This document shows positions 1 to 9,371 of a stretch of DNA of 64,000 nucleotides, piece by piece (within the stretch, counting starts at the first letter, position 1; every line of letters starts with the position of its first letter). Source of the stretch: Acinetobacter sp. ANC 4204 (GTDB lineage: Bacteria > Pseudomonadota > Gammaproteobacteria > Pseudomonadales > Moraxellaceae). A program made the translations under genes and the position numbers. Below the pieces are notes generated by a model, which made no database searches, was not told where the DNA came from, and worked only from the letters and a program-made list of their open reading frames with translations. Location: the NCBI RefSeq assembly GCF_002135205.1, contig NZ_NEFZ01000008.1, positions 1-64,000 of the forward strand, given 5' to 3'.

Positions 1-130
1 GTTTGATTTCCCTAGAAATGGTTGAAGGTGAACGATTCAGTCTCCAAGCGATATAACGTTTAGAAAAACCTTCACGTAACAATGTATAAATCTGATATCG
101 TTCTTCTTGGGTAAGATGAGTATAGTTCAT
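1..130 (-). pseudogene. IS30-family transposase, N-terminal part (runs off the window)
   Basis: Read from position 130 towards the window edge this encodes 43 residues starting MNYTHLTQEERYQIYTLL and ending in a helix-turn-helix with the motif RSPSTISREIK. That is the N-terminal DNA-binding region typical of IS30-family transposases, which move by a DDE mechanism. Whether the element is complete cannot be seen because the rest lies outside the window. The noncoding end of the element continues to about position 230. It is outward-facing with respect to the next gene. Confidence 0.75.
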
Positions 131-199
131 GATGCAACTTTGACTTTGGTCGGTCGGAAGCAAAATGCTAGCTCATCTTGCTTCTTTCCAATAATTTAA

Positions 200-230
200 T
201 CTCTGTTGCACTTCATTTGAGAATCTAAGT
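200..230. mobile_element. Probable terminal inverted-repeat end of the IS30-family element
   Basis: The stretch TGTTGCACTTCATTTGAGAA (from 204) lies about 75 bases upstream of the transposase start, the place where an IS30-type terminal repeat is expected. Beyond it the sequence becomes the promoter region of the next gene. The exact boundary and target duplication cannot be set without the other end of the element. Confidence 0.45.
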
Positions 231-343
231 TTCTATAAAGCATTGTTATAAATAAAGATTGACTCTCTGCTACTTTTTTGTACACTGCGTTGCAACTGTC
301 ATAGAACAGTCATTATTCTTATAACAAAGAGAGAATCTCTAAA

Positions 344-1099
344 ATGCTTAAAAAACTTGCGCTTACTACAGCACTGATTGCGAGCTTCGGGACTGCACAT
401 GCTTACCAAGGTGAAATTGGTGGCACCATTGCTGTCGTTGATCCTGATCATGGGGATACTGCAACAGGTTTTGGTGTAGATGGCATCTACTACTTCAACC
501 CTGTTCAAGTCAAAAACAATCCGCTGAATGAAGCTGCTTTTTTAAACCGCTCCAGTAATCTCAATGGCGCAGTTTCTTATATTGACTATGATATCTATGA
601 AGTCACTGCTTTTAATGTTGGACTCGAATATTTTGTGCCAAACTCAGATTTTTATATCAACGGGAATATTGGACAAACCAAACATGAAATGGATGATGTT
701 GAAGATCTAGATACAACAATTTATTCTGCTGAGCTTGGCTACCTTCCCGTTCCAGGCCTATTGGTTGCAGTCGGTTTATTCGGATATGATAATGATTATG
801 GCGACGATGTAGACCCAACCTTACGTGCAAAATATGTCACCCAAGTCGGCACCTACGACATGAATTTTGAAGGTGGTGCATCTTTTGGCGATATTGATGC
901 TTATAACTTAGCTGCTGACTTATATTTAGATAAAACCTTGAGCGTTGGTCTCGGTTTTTCTGATACAGACGAAGAAGATGCTGACGTATTTACCATTCGT
1001 GCGAAAAAATTCTTCACACAACAGGTTAGCCTAGAAGGTTCAGTTGACTTTGCTGATGAAGGCAATATATTCGGTTTACGTGGTGCTTACCGCTTCTAA
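344..1099 (+). CDS. Outer-membrane beta-barrel protein, YfaZ-like
   Basis: A 251-residue protein with a clear Sec signal peptide (MLKKLALTTALIASFGTAHA, cleavage after residue 20). The mature part is acidic, rich in Gly, Tyr and Asp, has alternating beta-strand patterns and ends in RGAYRF, an aromatic C-terminus typical of outer-membrane barrels. It resembles the YfaZ group of putative porins, whose substrate is unknown. The start has an AAAGAGAG ribosome-binding site. It is a single gene closed by a hairpin terminator shared with the convergent recJ. The IS end lies about 115 bases upstream, so its promoter region may be partly derived from or altered by that insertion. Confidence 0.75.
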   Translation: MLKKLALTTALIASFGTAHAYQGEIGGTIAVVDPDHGDTATGFGVDGIYYFNPVQVKNNPLNEAAFLNRSSNLNGAVSYIDYDIYEVTAFNVGLEYFVPNSDFYINGNIGQTKHEMDDVEDLDTTIYSAELGYLPVPGLLVAVGLFGYDNDYGDDVDPTLRAKYVTQVGTYDMNFEGGASFGDIDAYNLAADLYLDKTLSVGLGFSDTDEEDADVFTIRAKKFFTQQVSLEGSVDFADEGNIFGLRGAYRF

Positions 1100-1118
1100 T
1101 TGAAACAAAAATGTATTT

Positions 1119-1147
1119 AAAAAAACCGCTCTATAGAGCGGTTTTTT
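1119..1147. terminator. Bidirectional terminator between the YfaZ-like gene and recJ
   Basis: A perfect stem (AACCGCTCTATAGAGCGGTT) flanked by A-rich and T-rich tracts on both sides. It can stop transcription from either strand. Its end overlaps the recJ stop codon. Confidence 0.9.
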
Positions 1148-2852
1148 AATGTTGTTCTAAATACAAAATGCGAAGTTGTACACTGACATTGCCACGAAAT
1201 TCATTTTTATCCAACTCATAGACCAAACGAACTTGATGATTCATCTCATTAAACTGGTATTTGTCCGCTGCATTAAAAGCAATAGCATCAACCACCTGAC
1301 CATTATCTAAAGCAAGGCGTAATTTTAAATGCACTTCTTTCAACCAACGGAAATCTAAAATCTGAAAATTTCCTTCAAAAATCGGGGCTGGAAACTTTTG
1401 CCCCCATGGGCTGAGTTGTTGCAAAATATCGACCGTCTCAACCTGAATATTTTGCGCAGGGAGCTCACCATCAGTCCATAAAGTGGCTGTAAATAAACGT
1501 TCATCCTGAGCTGCCATCAGTGCTTCAAAAGCCTGTTTAAACTCTTCAAAATGGCTTTTTTGAATGGTTAATCCTGCTGCTGCTGCATGACCACCAAAGT
1601 GGCTGACCAAATATGGATATTGCTCAGCAACACACTCAATGGCATCTCGAATATGAATCCCTTCTATCGAGCGCGCTGAACCTTTGATATGTATCCCGTC
1701 TTCATCTGCTGCAAACACAATACTTGGACGGTGAAACTGTTCTTTTAAGCGCCCCGCAACAATGCCTATCACCCCCTGATGCCAATGTGGCTCGAACATC
1801 AGTAAGGCCGCAGGTAAAGCCGTATCATCCAGTTGAATCTGATCTAAGGCTGTTAAAGCCTCCTGCTTCATCGTCGCTTCAACCTGACGACGCTCCACAT
1901 TCAACTGATTCAGTTGCTCCGCCAATGGATAAGCTGTAGCAAAGTCCTGTGCCAATAGACATTCAATCCCAATATCCATGGTTTCCATACGACCTGCCGC
2001 ATTAATACGTGGTCCCAGTACAAATCCCAAATCTTGCGCTTTTAAAGTTGTAGCCTCTCGCCCTGCAATCTCGAGTAATGCACTGATGCCGGGACGACAT
2101 AAATGCTGCTGAATTCTCTTCAGCCCGACATCGACCAAAATACGATTATTGTAATCAAGACTGGCAACATCGGCATAAGTTCCCAAGGCCACCAAATCCA
2201 GATACTGACTCATGACGGCCGAAGACTTATTGAGTTTTTTACGATAGCTCGATAAGTTGGCTAAAACATAAAAGGCAACCCCCACACCAGCCAAAGCTTT
2301 ACTTGGAAAACCACAGCCCAACTGGTTTGGATTGACTACCGCTTCAGCATTCGGTGTGGGTTTAGTGGTCAAGTGATGATCTGTAATAATCACTTGCATA
2401 CCATGATCTTGCGCTTGTTTCACACCGTCATGGCTGGAAATACCATTATCAACCGTAATCAATAAATCAGGTGTAAAGGTGGTAAATGCCAAATCTGCAA
2501 TCGCTGGGGTTAAGCCATAACCATATTTAAAGCGGTCTGGAACCAGATACTCTACCTGTGCCCCCATCTCACGCAAAGCCAAGACCATCAAAGCCGTACT
2601 GGTTGCACCATCTGCATCATAATCGCCGACAATGACGATTTTGTGATGCTGATCCATTGCAGCATCTATCAACTGAATAGCTTCGTTTAAGCCTTTCATA
2701 TTAGGTGCTAGTAGATGCTTAAGCTTTAATTCCAGTTCTTGTGCTGACGCTACACCACGACGAGCTAAAATTTCTGCAATAAACGCAGGAACATCCTGAA
2801 ATAATTCAGGACGGCTAATGAAGGGTCTTTGCTTAATTTGAATGGATGACAT
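1146..2852 (-). CDS. recJ: Single-stranded-DNA-specific exonuclease RecJ
   Basis: A 568-residue 5'-3' ssDNA exonuclease used in RecF-pathway recombination, mismatch repair and base-excision repair. The DHH-family motifs are visible: GDYDADGATS (about 76-85), VDNG (134-137) and the name-giving DHH (158-160), which bind catalytic Mn2+/Mg2+. The DHHA1 part carries GGHAAAAGL near residue 420, and an OB-fold-like C-terminus follows. Length fits the family. Its start codon abuts the stop codon of pdxH, so the two are probably cotranscribed from the pdxH side. Confidence 0.95.
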   Translation of the reverse strand: MSSIQIKQRPFISRPELFQDVPAFIAEILARRGVASAQELELKLKHLLAPNMKGLNEAIQLIDAAMDQHHKIVIVGDYDADGATSTALMVLALREMGAQVEYLVPDRFKYGYGLTPAIADLAFTTFTPDLLITVDNGISSHDGVKQAQDHGMQVIITDHHLTTKPTPNAEAVVNPNQLGCGFPSKALAGVGVAFYVLANLSSYRKKLNKSSAVMSQYLDLVALGTYADVASLDYNNRILVDVGLKRIQQHLCRPGISALLEIAGREATTLKAQDLGFVLGPRINAAGRMETMDIGIECLLAQDFATAYPLAEQLNQLNVERRQVEATMKQEALTALDQIQLDDTALPAALLMFEPHWHQGVIGIVAGRLKEQFHRPSIVFAADEDGIHIKGSARSIEGIHIRDAIECVAEQYPYLVSHFGGHAAAAGLTIQKSHFEEFKQAFEALMAAQDERLFTATLWTDGELPAQNIQVETVDILQQLSPWGQKFPAPIFEGNFQILDFRWLKEVHLKLRLALDNGQVVDAIAFNAADKYQFNEMNHQVRLVYELDKNEFRGNVSVQLRILYLEQH

Positions 2853-3509
2853 TTATGGCATCAAACGCTTCAACACCCAAACATCGTGCTGTTTTTCATA
2901 ACTTAAGCGGTCATGCAAACGGTTCGGGCGCCCCTGCCAAAACTCATAGTAGTCTGGCTCAAGACGGTAGCCACCCCAAAATAGTGGTTTATTCAGTTCC
3001 GATTTACCTTCAACTTGACTTTGCAATTGCTCAAAACGTTGTTGCAATACCTCACGACTTTCAATTACGCCACTTTGGGGTGTACTGATATGTGCCGCAA
3101 TTTGGCTATCTCGTGGACGCTTATGATAGTAGTCTGTCGATTCCGCTTCAGAAATTTTGACCACTTTACCCCCAATGCGAATTTGACGCTCCTGCTCCTG
3201 CCAATAGAACAGTAACTCTGCATACGGATTTTCAGCCAAATCATTGCCTTTTTGGCTATCATAATTGGTATAAAAATCATATCCAGCTTCGGTTGCACCT
3301 CGTAAGAGAACAGTCCGCACATGTGGACGACCCTGCCCACTCGCTGTTGCCAGCGACATCGCATAAGGCTCATGCAATTGTGCTTCTAGTGCATGGTTGA
3401 ACCAAAGTAAAAACTGGGCATGTGGATGGATTTCTACTCGTGCTTCGTACAACTCACCTTTTTGGTAACTTAAACGAAGTTCGCTGAGATCTTTAATTAA
3501 ATCAGTCAT
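2853..3509 (-). CDS. pdxH: Pyridoxamine 5'-phosphate oxidase
   Basis: A 218-residue FMN enzyme that oxidises pyridoxine or pyridoxamine 5'-phosphate to pyridoxal phosphate, the last step of vitamin B6 synthesis and salvage. It has the phosphate and FMN contacts RTVLLRG (about 65-71) and the conserved C-terminal block ending FWQGRPNRLHDRL. The length is standard. It lies 14 bases downstream of glmM and abuts recJ, suggesting a glmM-pdxH-recJ transcript. Confidence 0.95.
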   Translation of the reverse strand: MTDLIKDLSELRLSYQKGELYEARVEIHPHAQFLLWFNHALEAQLHEPYAMSLATASGQGRPHVRTVLLRGATEAGYDFYTNYDSQKGNDLAENPYAELLFYWQEQERQIRIGGKVVKISEAESTDYYHKRPRDSQIAAHISTPQSGVIESREVLQQRFEQLQSQVEGKSELNKPLFWGGYRLEPDYYEFWQGRPNRLHDRLSYEKQHDVWVLKRLMP

Positions 3510-3523
3510 TTTTCAACTCCTTT

Positions 3524-4855
3524 CTAAGCTGCATTCGCACGTACGGCATCAGCCAATGTATGAGCTAAAGTACTAACTTCATCCAAATCATCCCCTTCCA
3601 CCATGACACGAATCACAGGTTCAGTCCCTGACTTGCGGATCAACAAACGACCACGACCTTTGAGTTGTTGCTCTGCTTTATCAAATTCAGCCACCAAAGC
3701 AGGCACTGCATAAGGATCAAACATCGCCTCTAAACGGACATTCACCAACACATTCGGTAGAAGTTTAAATTCAGCAACCAGTTCATGCAGGGCTTTCTTC
3801 TGCTCAACCATCACCGTCAACACTTGCAACGCGGCAATGATGGCATCGCCTGTCGTACTTTTATCTAGTGTTAAAATATGTCCAGATGGCTCACCGCCAA
3901 TAACCCAACCTTTTTCCTCTAGACCTTGTAGGACATAACGATCTCCCACTTTGGCACGTAATAATTCAACACCTGCTTTTTCTAAGGCAAGCTCTAAGGC
4001 CATATTCGACATCAGAGTACCCACAATTCCTGCTGGCTTTTTCTGCGTTTGCGTTGCGAGGATATAGAGGACATGATCTCCATCAATCAACTTGCCTGTT
4101 TTATCCACCAAAATAACCCGATCTGCATCACCATCAAATGCAATACCCAAATCAGCTTTATGCTCAACGACAGCTTTTTGTAAGCTTTCTGGATGGGTCG
4201 AACCACAACCCTTATTGATATTTAAACCATTTGGTTCATTGTGAATAGCAATGACTTTCGCACCCAATTCACGAAAAACTGCTGGTCCTACATGATAAGC
4301 AGCCCCATTGGCACAATCCACCACAATCGTTAAGTCATTTAAATCGTAGTGGTATGGAAAGGACGATTTACAAAATTCAATATAACGACCTTGTGCATCA
4401 TCAACGCGAACACTTTTACCTAGGTTTTCAGTATCTTCAATGAAAATATCATTTTCTAATTCAAGGTTGATTTCTTCTTGTAGCGTATCTGGGAGTTTCT
4501 TCCCTTCACTGGAAAAGAACTTAATCCCATTATCAAAATATGGGTTATGCGAAGCAGAAATGACAATCCCTAAATTTGCATGTAGAGCACGAGTCAAATG
4601 AGCAATAGCAGGGGTTGGTAGAGGCCCCAATAAATGTACATACACACCCGCAGCATTAAGACCCGATTGAAGTGCAGATTCCAAAATATACCCAGATAAA
4701 CGCGGGTCTTTTCCCATGACCACCACCGGTTTAGCTTTTTTACTATGACGCTTAATCACTTTACCTGCGGCAAATCCTAACTTCAGCGCAAATTCAGGAG
4801 TAATAGGGAGAACGCCAAATTTTCCACGAATACCGTCGGTACCAAAATAACTCAT
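3524..4855 (-). CDS. glmM: Phosphoglucosamine mutase
   Basis: A 443-residue enzyme converting glucosamine-6-phosphate to glucosamine-1-phosphate for UDP-GlcNAc, peptidoglycan and LPS. The start [14 protein letters not shown] is the family's usual N-terminus and has a GAAGTGAG ribosome-binding site. An in-frame ATG at 4900 would add 15 residues with no family support. The phosphoserine loop SASHNP (Ser102), the metal loop DGDADR and the C-terminal [12 protein letters not shown] phosphate site are all present. It is the first gene of a probable glmM-pdxH-recJ operon. Confidence 0.96.
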   Translation of the reverse strand: MSYFGTDGIRGKFGVLPITPEFALKLGFAAGKVIKRHSKKAKPVVVMGKDPRLSGYILESALQSGLNAAGVYVHLLGPLPTPAIAHLTRALHANLGIVISASHNPYFDNGIKFFSSEGKKLPDTLQEEINLELENDIFIEDTENLGKSVRVDDAQGRYIEFCKSSFPYHYDLNDLTIVVDCANGAAYHVGPAVFRELGAKVIAIHNEPNGLNINKGCGSTHPESLQKAVVEHKADLGIAFDGDADRVILVDKTGKLIDGDHVLYILATQTQKKPAGIVGTLMSNMALELALEKAGVELLRAKVGDRYVLQGLEEKGWVIGGEPSGHILTLDKSTTGDAIIAALQVLTVMVEQKKALHELVAEFKLLPNVLVNVRLEAMFDPYAVPALVAEFDKAEQQLKGRGRLLIRKSGTEPVIRVMVEGDDLDEVSTLAHTLADAVRANAA

Positions 4856-4924
4856 GTATGTCTCACTTCTTAATGGGTGATTTGCATCATCCTTTTTCAT
4901 TGTGAAATACTTTACACCAAAACG

Positions 4925-4953
4925 AAAAAGCCGTCATTTTTATGACGGCTTTT
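4925..4953 (-). terminator. Terminator after guaB
   Basis: On the minus strand AAAAGCCGTCATAAAAATGACGG is followed by a run of T. It sits 26 bases past the guaB stop codon and just upstream of glmM, separating the two transcripts. Confidence 0.88.
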
Positions 4954-4978
4954 ACATTAAACAATTGGTATAGCTGAA

Positions 4979-6472
<1,494 letters not shown>

Positions 6473-6669
6473 CTATTATAAACAAAAATAGCCTTAAATT
6501 TCATTGCAATTGCAAAAATTATTTTTTTGTCTTAGAAAAGAATATGATAAAACACGTATTTTATTTTTGAGCTATCATTTTCATGCTTATTTTTTTATTT
6601 CTTCTTTTGCAAAGGATTTAGGTCATATTTAAAAATGAAAAAGTAGAGCCTTAGCTCCACTTTTTGCAA

Positions 6670-7035
6670 TTAGCATACCTGATTAAACCCTTCATCATTG
6701 ACCGATAAGCCTGCGTCTAGTTGCACAAAAGGAATCATATTGTGTGCACGTCGTGCTTTGTTGCATTGATCGTCAGCAATCTGAACTTCTTTACATGATG
6801 AACTCCGTTGTTCATACATACCACAACTCACCTGCTCACCAATGGTTCCATCTAGTGCAATACAACGCGGGTTTGCTTGATTCGTTCCCACCATACATGA
6901 GTACACAGCCGTCACAGGCTCGACATAGTGCTCAGGCATGGGAATACCTTCGGCCCAATAAAATGAGACTCTAAAAAAGGCACAACATGCCCCACAGCTT
7001 AAACAGGCATCTTCCGTCGGAACTTGAGACAACAT
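6670..7035 (-). CDS. YkgJ-type zinc/iron-chelating cysteine-cluster protein
   Basis: A 121-residue protein with an N-terminal CLSCGACC cluster and further cysteines spread along the chain, including the final residue. This is the pattern of the UPF0153/YkgJ family (CxxCxxCC), thought to bind Zn or an Fe-S cluster. The function is not established. Two hundred bases of AT-rich sequence separate it from guaB, so it is probably expressed alone. Confidence 0.75.
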   Translation of the reverse strand: MLSQVPTEDACLSCGACCAFFRVSFYWAEGIPMPEHYVEPVTAVYSCMVGTNQANPRCIALDGTIGEQVSCGMYEQRSSSCKEVQIADDQCNKARRAHNMIPFVQLDAGLSVNDEGFNQVC

Positions 7036-7129
7036 CCTTTATATTCTCGTTTTCAAAAAACTTTTTTGGAAGAAAATATTAAAAAAATTGTGGTCGCCAA
7101 ACAAGCAAAATTTACGACTATTTTGTCAC

Positions 7130-7927
7130 TTAAGTGGGACAGGTAAATACACTCTCGTCCATCAAATCTGTGCCACATTCCAAACCTTCAATCCAGTCTA
7201 AGAACTGATGGATCTGCTCTTGACCAATAAAAGGAGTCCCGTGTTGTGGTACGATCATTTCGATATCCATCGTGCGGACCATGTTGACCCATAAACGGAT
7301 CACTTTGTTATTACACATATAACGCTGATGGAAGCCTTTCATTTTAGGAATATGTGCAGCAAAATTTTCCAAAGGTTTAGATGCATCATCCACCATTGAT
7401 GCCCCCATATCACCTGAAAACAAAATCTTGGCAATCGGGTCATAAAACTGAAAATTGCCTACCGAATGTAGAAAATGGGCAGGTACAGCAATAATGGAAG
7501 ATTGACCTAAAGTGATGACTTGACCATAATCAGGCAATTCCACCAACCGGTCTAACCAGTTGCCTTTCATCCGCTCACTCATAAATGCAGAGTTCAAATG
7601 CGGTAAAAAACGTGCCCACAGTTTAGAAGCCACAACTTTTGCCTCGGTATACACTAACCAACGTGGCATTGAAGTGATAATGTCCGGATCTTGATGTGAA
7701 GCCATGACATAATCAAGATTGGTCAAACGAGTATATTTATTCAACTCCATCGTGAGTGGTACATAGGTTAAATCCCCACCCGGATCTAACACTGCAGCAC
7801 GTTCATGGTCAATAATTAAAAACTGGTTCGCCTGAACGCCTTCACCTTTAACCAAACTGGTAAAGCTAATACATTTATGTGTGCCATCATCATATAAAAC
7901 CTGTGACGTTGTACGGTCAAATGCCAT
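7130..7927 (-). CDS. ODP-type metallo-beta-lactamase-fold protein (oxygen-binding diiron-like)
   Basis: A 265-residue MBL-fold protein. The metal-ligand pattern ASHQDPDI (H-x-D-x-D) is followed by a later His (PAHFLHS), then SGDMG and PQHG. This is the arrangement of flavodiiron/ODP domains, where a non-haem diiron site binds O2 or NO, rather than of hydrolytic lactamases (HxHxDH). No flavodoxin or rubredoxin domain is attached, so it is more likely a sensor or a partner of a separate reductase. No functional gene link is visible in the neighbourhood. Confidence 0.7.
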   Translation of the reverse strand: MAFDRTTSQVLYDDGTHKCISFTSLVKGEGVQANQFLIIDHERAAVLDPGGDLTYVPLTMELNKYTRLTNLDYVMASHQDPDIITSMPRWLVYTEAKVVASKLWARFLPHLNSAFMSERMKGNWLDRLVELPDYGQVITLGQSSIIAVPAHFLHSVGNFQFYDPIAKILFSGDMGASMVDDASKPLENFAAHIPKMKGFHQRYMCNNKVIRLWVNMVRTMDIEMIVPQHGTPFIGQEQIHQFLDWIEGLECGTDLMDESVFTCPT

Positions 7928-8063
7928 ACCAATCCCCTCAAAATACTGTTTTTCTTAAACGACTTTTTAATGCCTACAACATATATGGATTTACACAAAC
8001 TTACAATGCATTTGCGACCAATATCATTTGATATATCAATAAATTGAGGATGGTTTAACAATA

Positions 8064-8092
8064 AAAAATCCCGATTTTTTAAGTCGGGATTG
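8064..8092 (-). terminator. Terminator after the GDT1-family gene
   Basis: Minus strand: AATCCCGA, a loop, TCGGGATT, then T-rich sequence. It lies about 18 bases past the stop codon at 8110. Confidence 0.85.
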
Positions 8093-8109
8093 GTGATTTT
8101 TATAGTGAA

Positions 8110-8685
8110 TTAGAAGAAATAATGCTGTACTAGTGTAGAAATACCCACAACTAAAAAAATCGCTGCACCAATTTTATGAATCAACGAAATCGGTAATTTA
8201 TCTGCCAATTTATCGCCAATAAACACAGCGGGTGCATTGGCCAACATCATACCGAAAGTCGTACCCAACATGACCCAAAAAATACTGTCAAAACGTGCAG
8301 CCAAAGCTACTGTCGCAATTTGAGTCTTATCGCCAATTTCCGCTAAGAAAAATAAGATAAAGGTTGCGCCAAATACCCCAAACTTTTGCCATTTATTAAT
8401 GCTTTCAGTTTCGTCCCCCAATTCATCGGGGATCAACATCCAGATCGCCATCCCAATAAAGCCAAGTGCAAGTATCCACAATAGAATTTCGGGGCTAAGT
8501 ACTGTCGTAATCCATTGGCCCAACACCGCAGAGATACCATGATTGATCGTCGTCGCAAGTAAAATTGCAATTAAGATCGGGATGGGTTTACGGAAACGCG
8601 CTGCAAGTAAAAGCGCAAGCAATTGGGTCTTATCACCCATTTCAGCAAGGGCAACAATTGAAGTGGAGATGAGGAATTCATACAT
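8110..8685 (-). CDS. GDT1/TMEM165 (UPF0016) family cation transporter, likely Mn2+ exporter
   Basis: A 191-residue, six-helix membrane protein with the two family repeats EMGDKTQLLALLLAARF (near residue 15) and EIGDKTQIATVALAARF (near 115). These E-x-GD-KT motifs line the Mn2+/Ca2+ path. Bacterial members (MneA and relatives) export manganese, and several are controlled by the yybP-ykoY riboswitch. One is present directly upstream here, which supports Mn2+ as the substrate. The gene is monocistronic with its own terminator. Confidence 0.85.
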   Translation of the reverse strand: MYEFLISTSIVALAEMGDKTQLLALLLAARFRKPIPILIAILLATTINHGISAVLGQWITTVLSPEILLWILALGFIGMAIWMLIPDELGDETESINKWQKFGVFGATFILFFLAEIGDKTQIATVALAARFDSIFWVMLGTTFGMMLANAPAVFIGDKLADKLPISLIHKIGAAIFLVVGISTLVQHYFF

Positions 8686-8769
8686 AGTTGAATGCTCTGG
8701 CTAGCAAAATATACCGATGACCTACCCCTCCTGCTAGCCAAAATCAAATAGATTGATGCAGAGTGGTAA

Positions 8770-8900
8770 ATCAAAGGTCTTGCCAACAAAAGCACGACTG
8801 AAAAGTCGTTTTTGGTTCTTTGCTATGATGACCATGTTCTGTTGAACAATTATGTTGATCATCACCCCTTTACTTTGCGTAAAGAGCGGCTACTCCCCAA
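8770..8900 (-). promoter_or_regulatory. yybP-ykoY manganese riboswitch
   Basis: Reading the minus strand, the conserved blocks appear in the right order. They are GGGGAGTAG (8898-8890), TCAACAT (around 8857-8852) and GGCAAGACC followed by TTTGA (8784-8772). They match the signature loops of the yybP-ykoY aptamer, which binds Mn2+. A long inverted repeat, GGCTAGCA ... TGCTAGCC, lies between the aptamer and the start codon. It encloses an AGGAGGGG sequence and may be the expression platform. The controlled gene is the GDT1-family transporter starting at 8685. Confidence 0.85.
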
Positions 8901-8944
8901 TGAAGTGATAGCATTTTACCAAACAATCAGAACTTTTTGAATCT

Positions 8945-9232
8945 CTATATCCAAATTTTTTGGTAAGTCCACATCAACACACGAGCAATACCCAATATAA
9001 AAGCTAAATTTACACTTAAACAAAAAAAACCAAAAATACCCCAGCCACTTGCACCACCAACACTTTGGGCTTGATACTCCATGGCCAAAACCATAGTCGC
9101 CGCAAGCACCTCCAACCCCATGACGATATACATCACCCAGTCTGATGAAAAATCTAAGAAACTTACCCACAAACCCATTAATACAAAAACAATCAATAAT
9201 ATAGGCAATACAATTCGATAGATAACCAGCAT
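8945..9232 (-). CDS. Small inner-membrane protein, unknown
   Basis: A 95-residue hydrophobic protein with about three membrane helices (residues 4-26, 33-52 and 63-85) and a short charged tail. The start MLVIYRIVLPIL has a good GAGGTGCAAGG ribosome-binding site. I do not recognise a family. A longer reading in another frame (8916-9245) is Cys-rich and has no comparable ribosome-binding site, so it was not chosen. Its stop is followed directly by the riboswitch leader of the next gene. Confidence 0.55.
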   Translation of the reverse strand: MLVIYRIVLPILLIVFVLMGLWVSFLDFSSDWVMYIVMGLEVLAATMVLAMEYQAQSVGGASGWGIFGFFCLSVNLAFILGIARVLMWTYQKIWI

Positions 9233-9330
9233 CCTTGCACCTCATCTCAAATAGAATCTTTATCAGTCTAAAATTATTTTAAAAGAAAGCCTGAATCAAT
9301 AAAATCACACTTATTATTATCCCAAAACAT

Positions 9331-9355
9331 AAAAACCCCGCCTAGGCGAGGTTTT
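9331..9355 (-). terminator. Terminator after aceF
   Basis: Minus strand AAAACCTCGCCTAGGCGGGG followed by TTTTT, 17 bases past the aceF stop codon. Confidence 0.9.
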
Positions 9356-9371
9356 CTAAATTTAAATCATA

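Noticed and set aside
3065..3373. 102-residue frame inside pdxH
   Set aside because: Out-of-frame shadow of a well-supported gene on the same strand.
8916..9245. 109-residue alternative frame over the small membrane protein
   Set aside because: Cys/Gly-rich out-of-frame product; the other frame has coherent membrane helices and the better ribosome-binding site.
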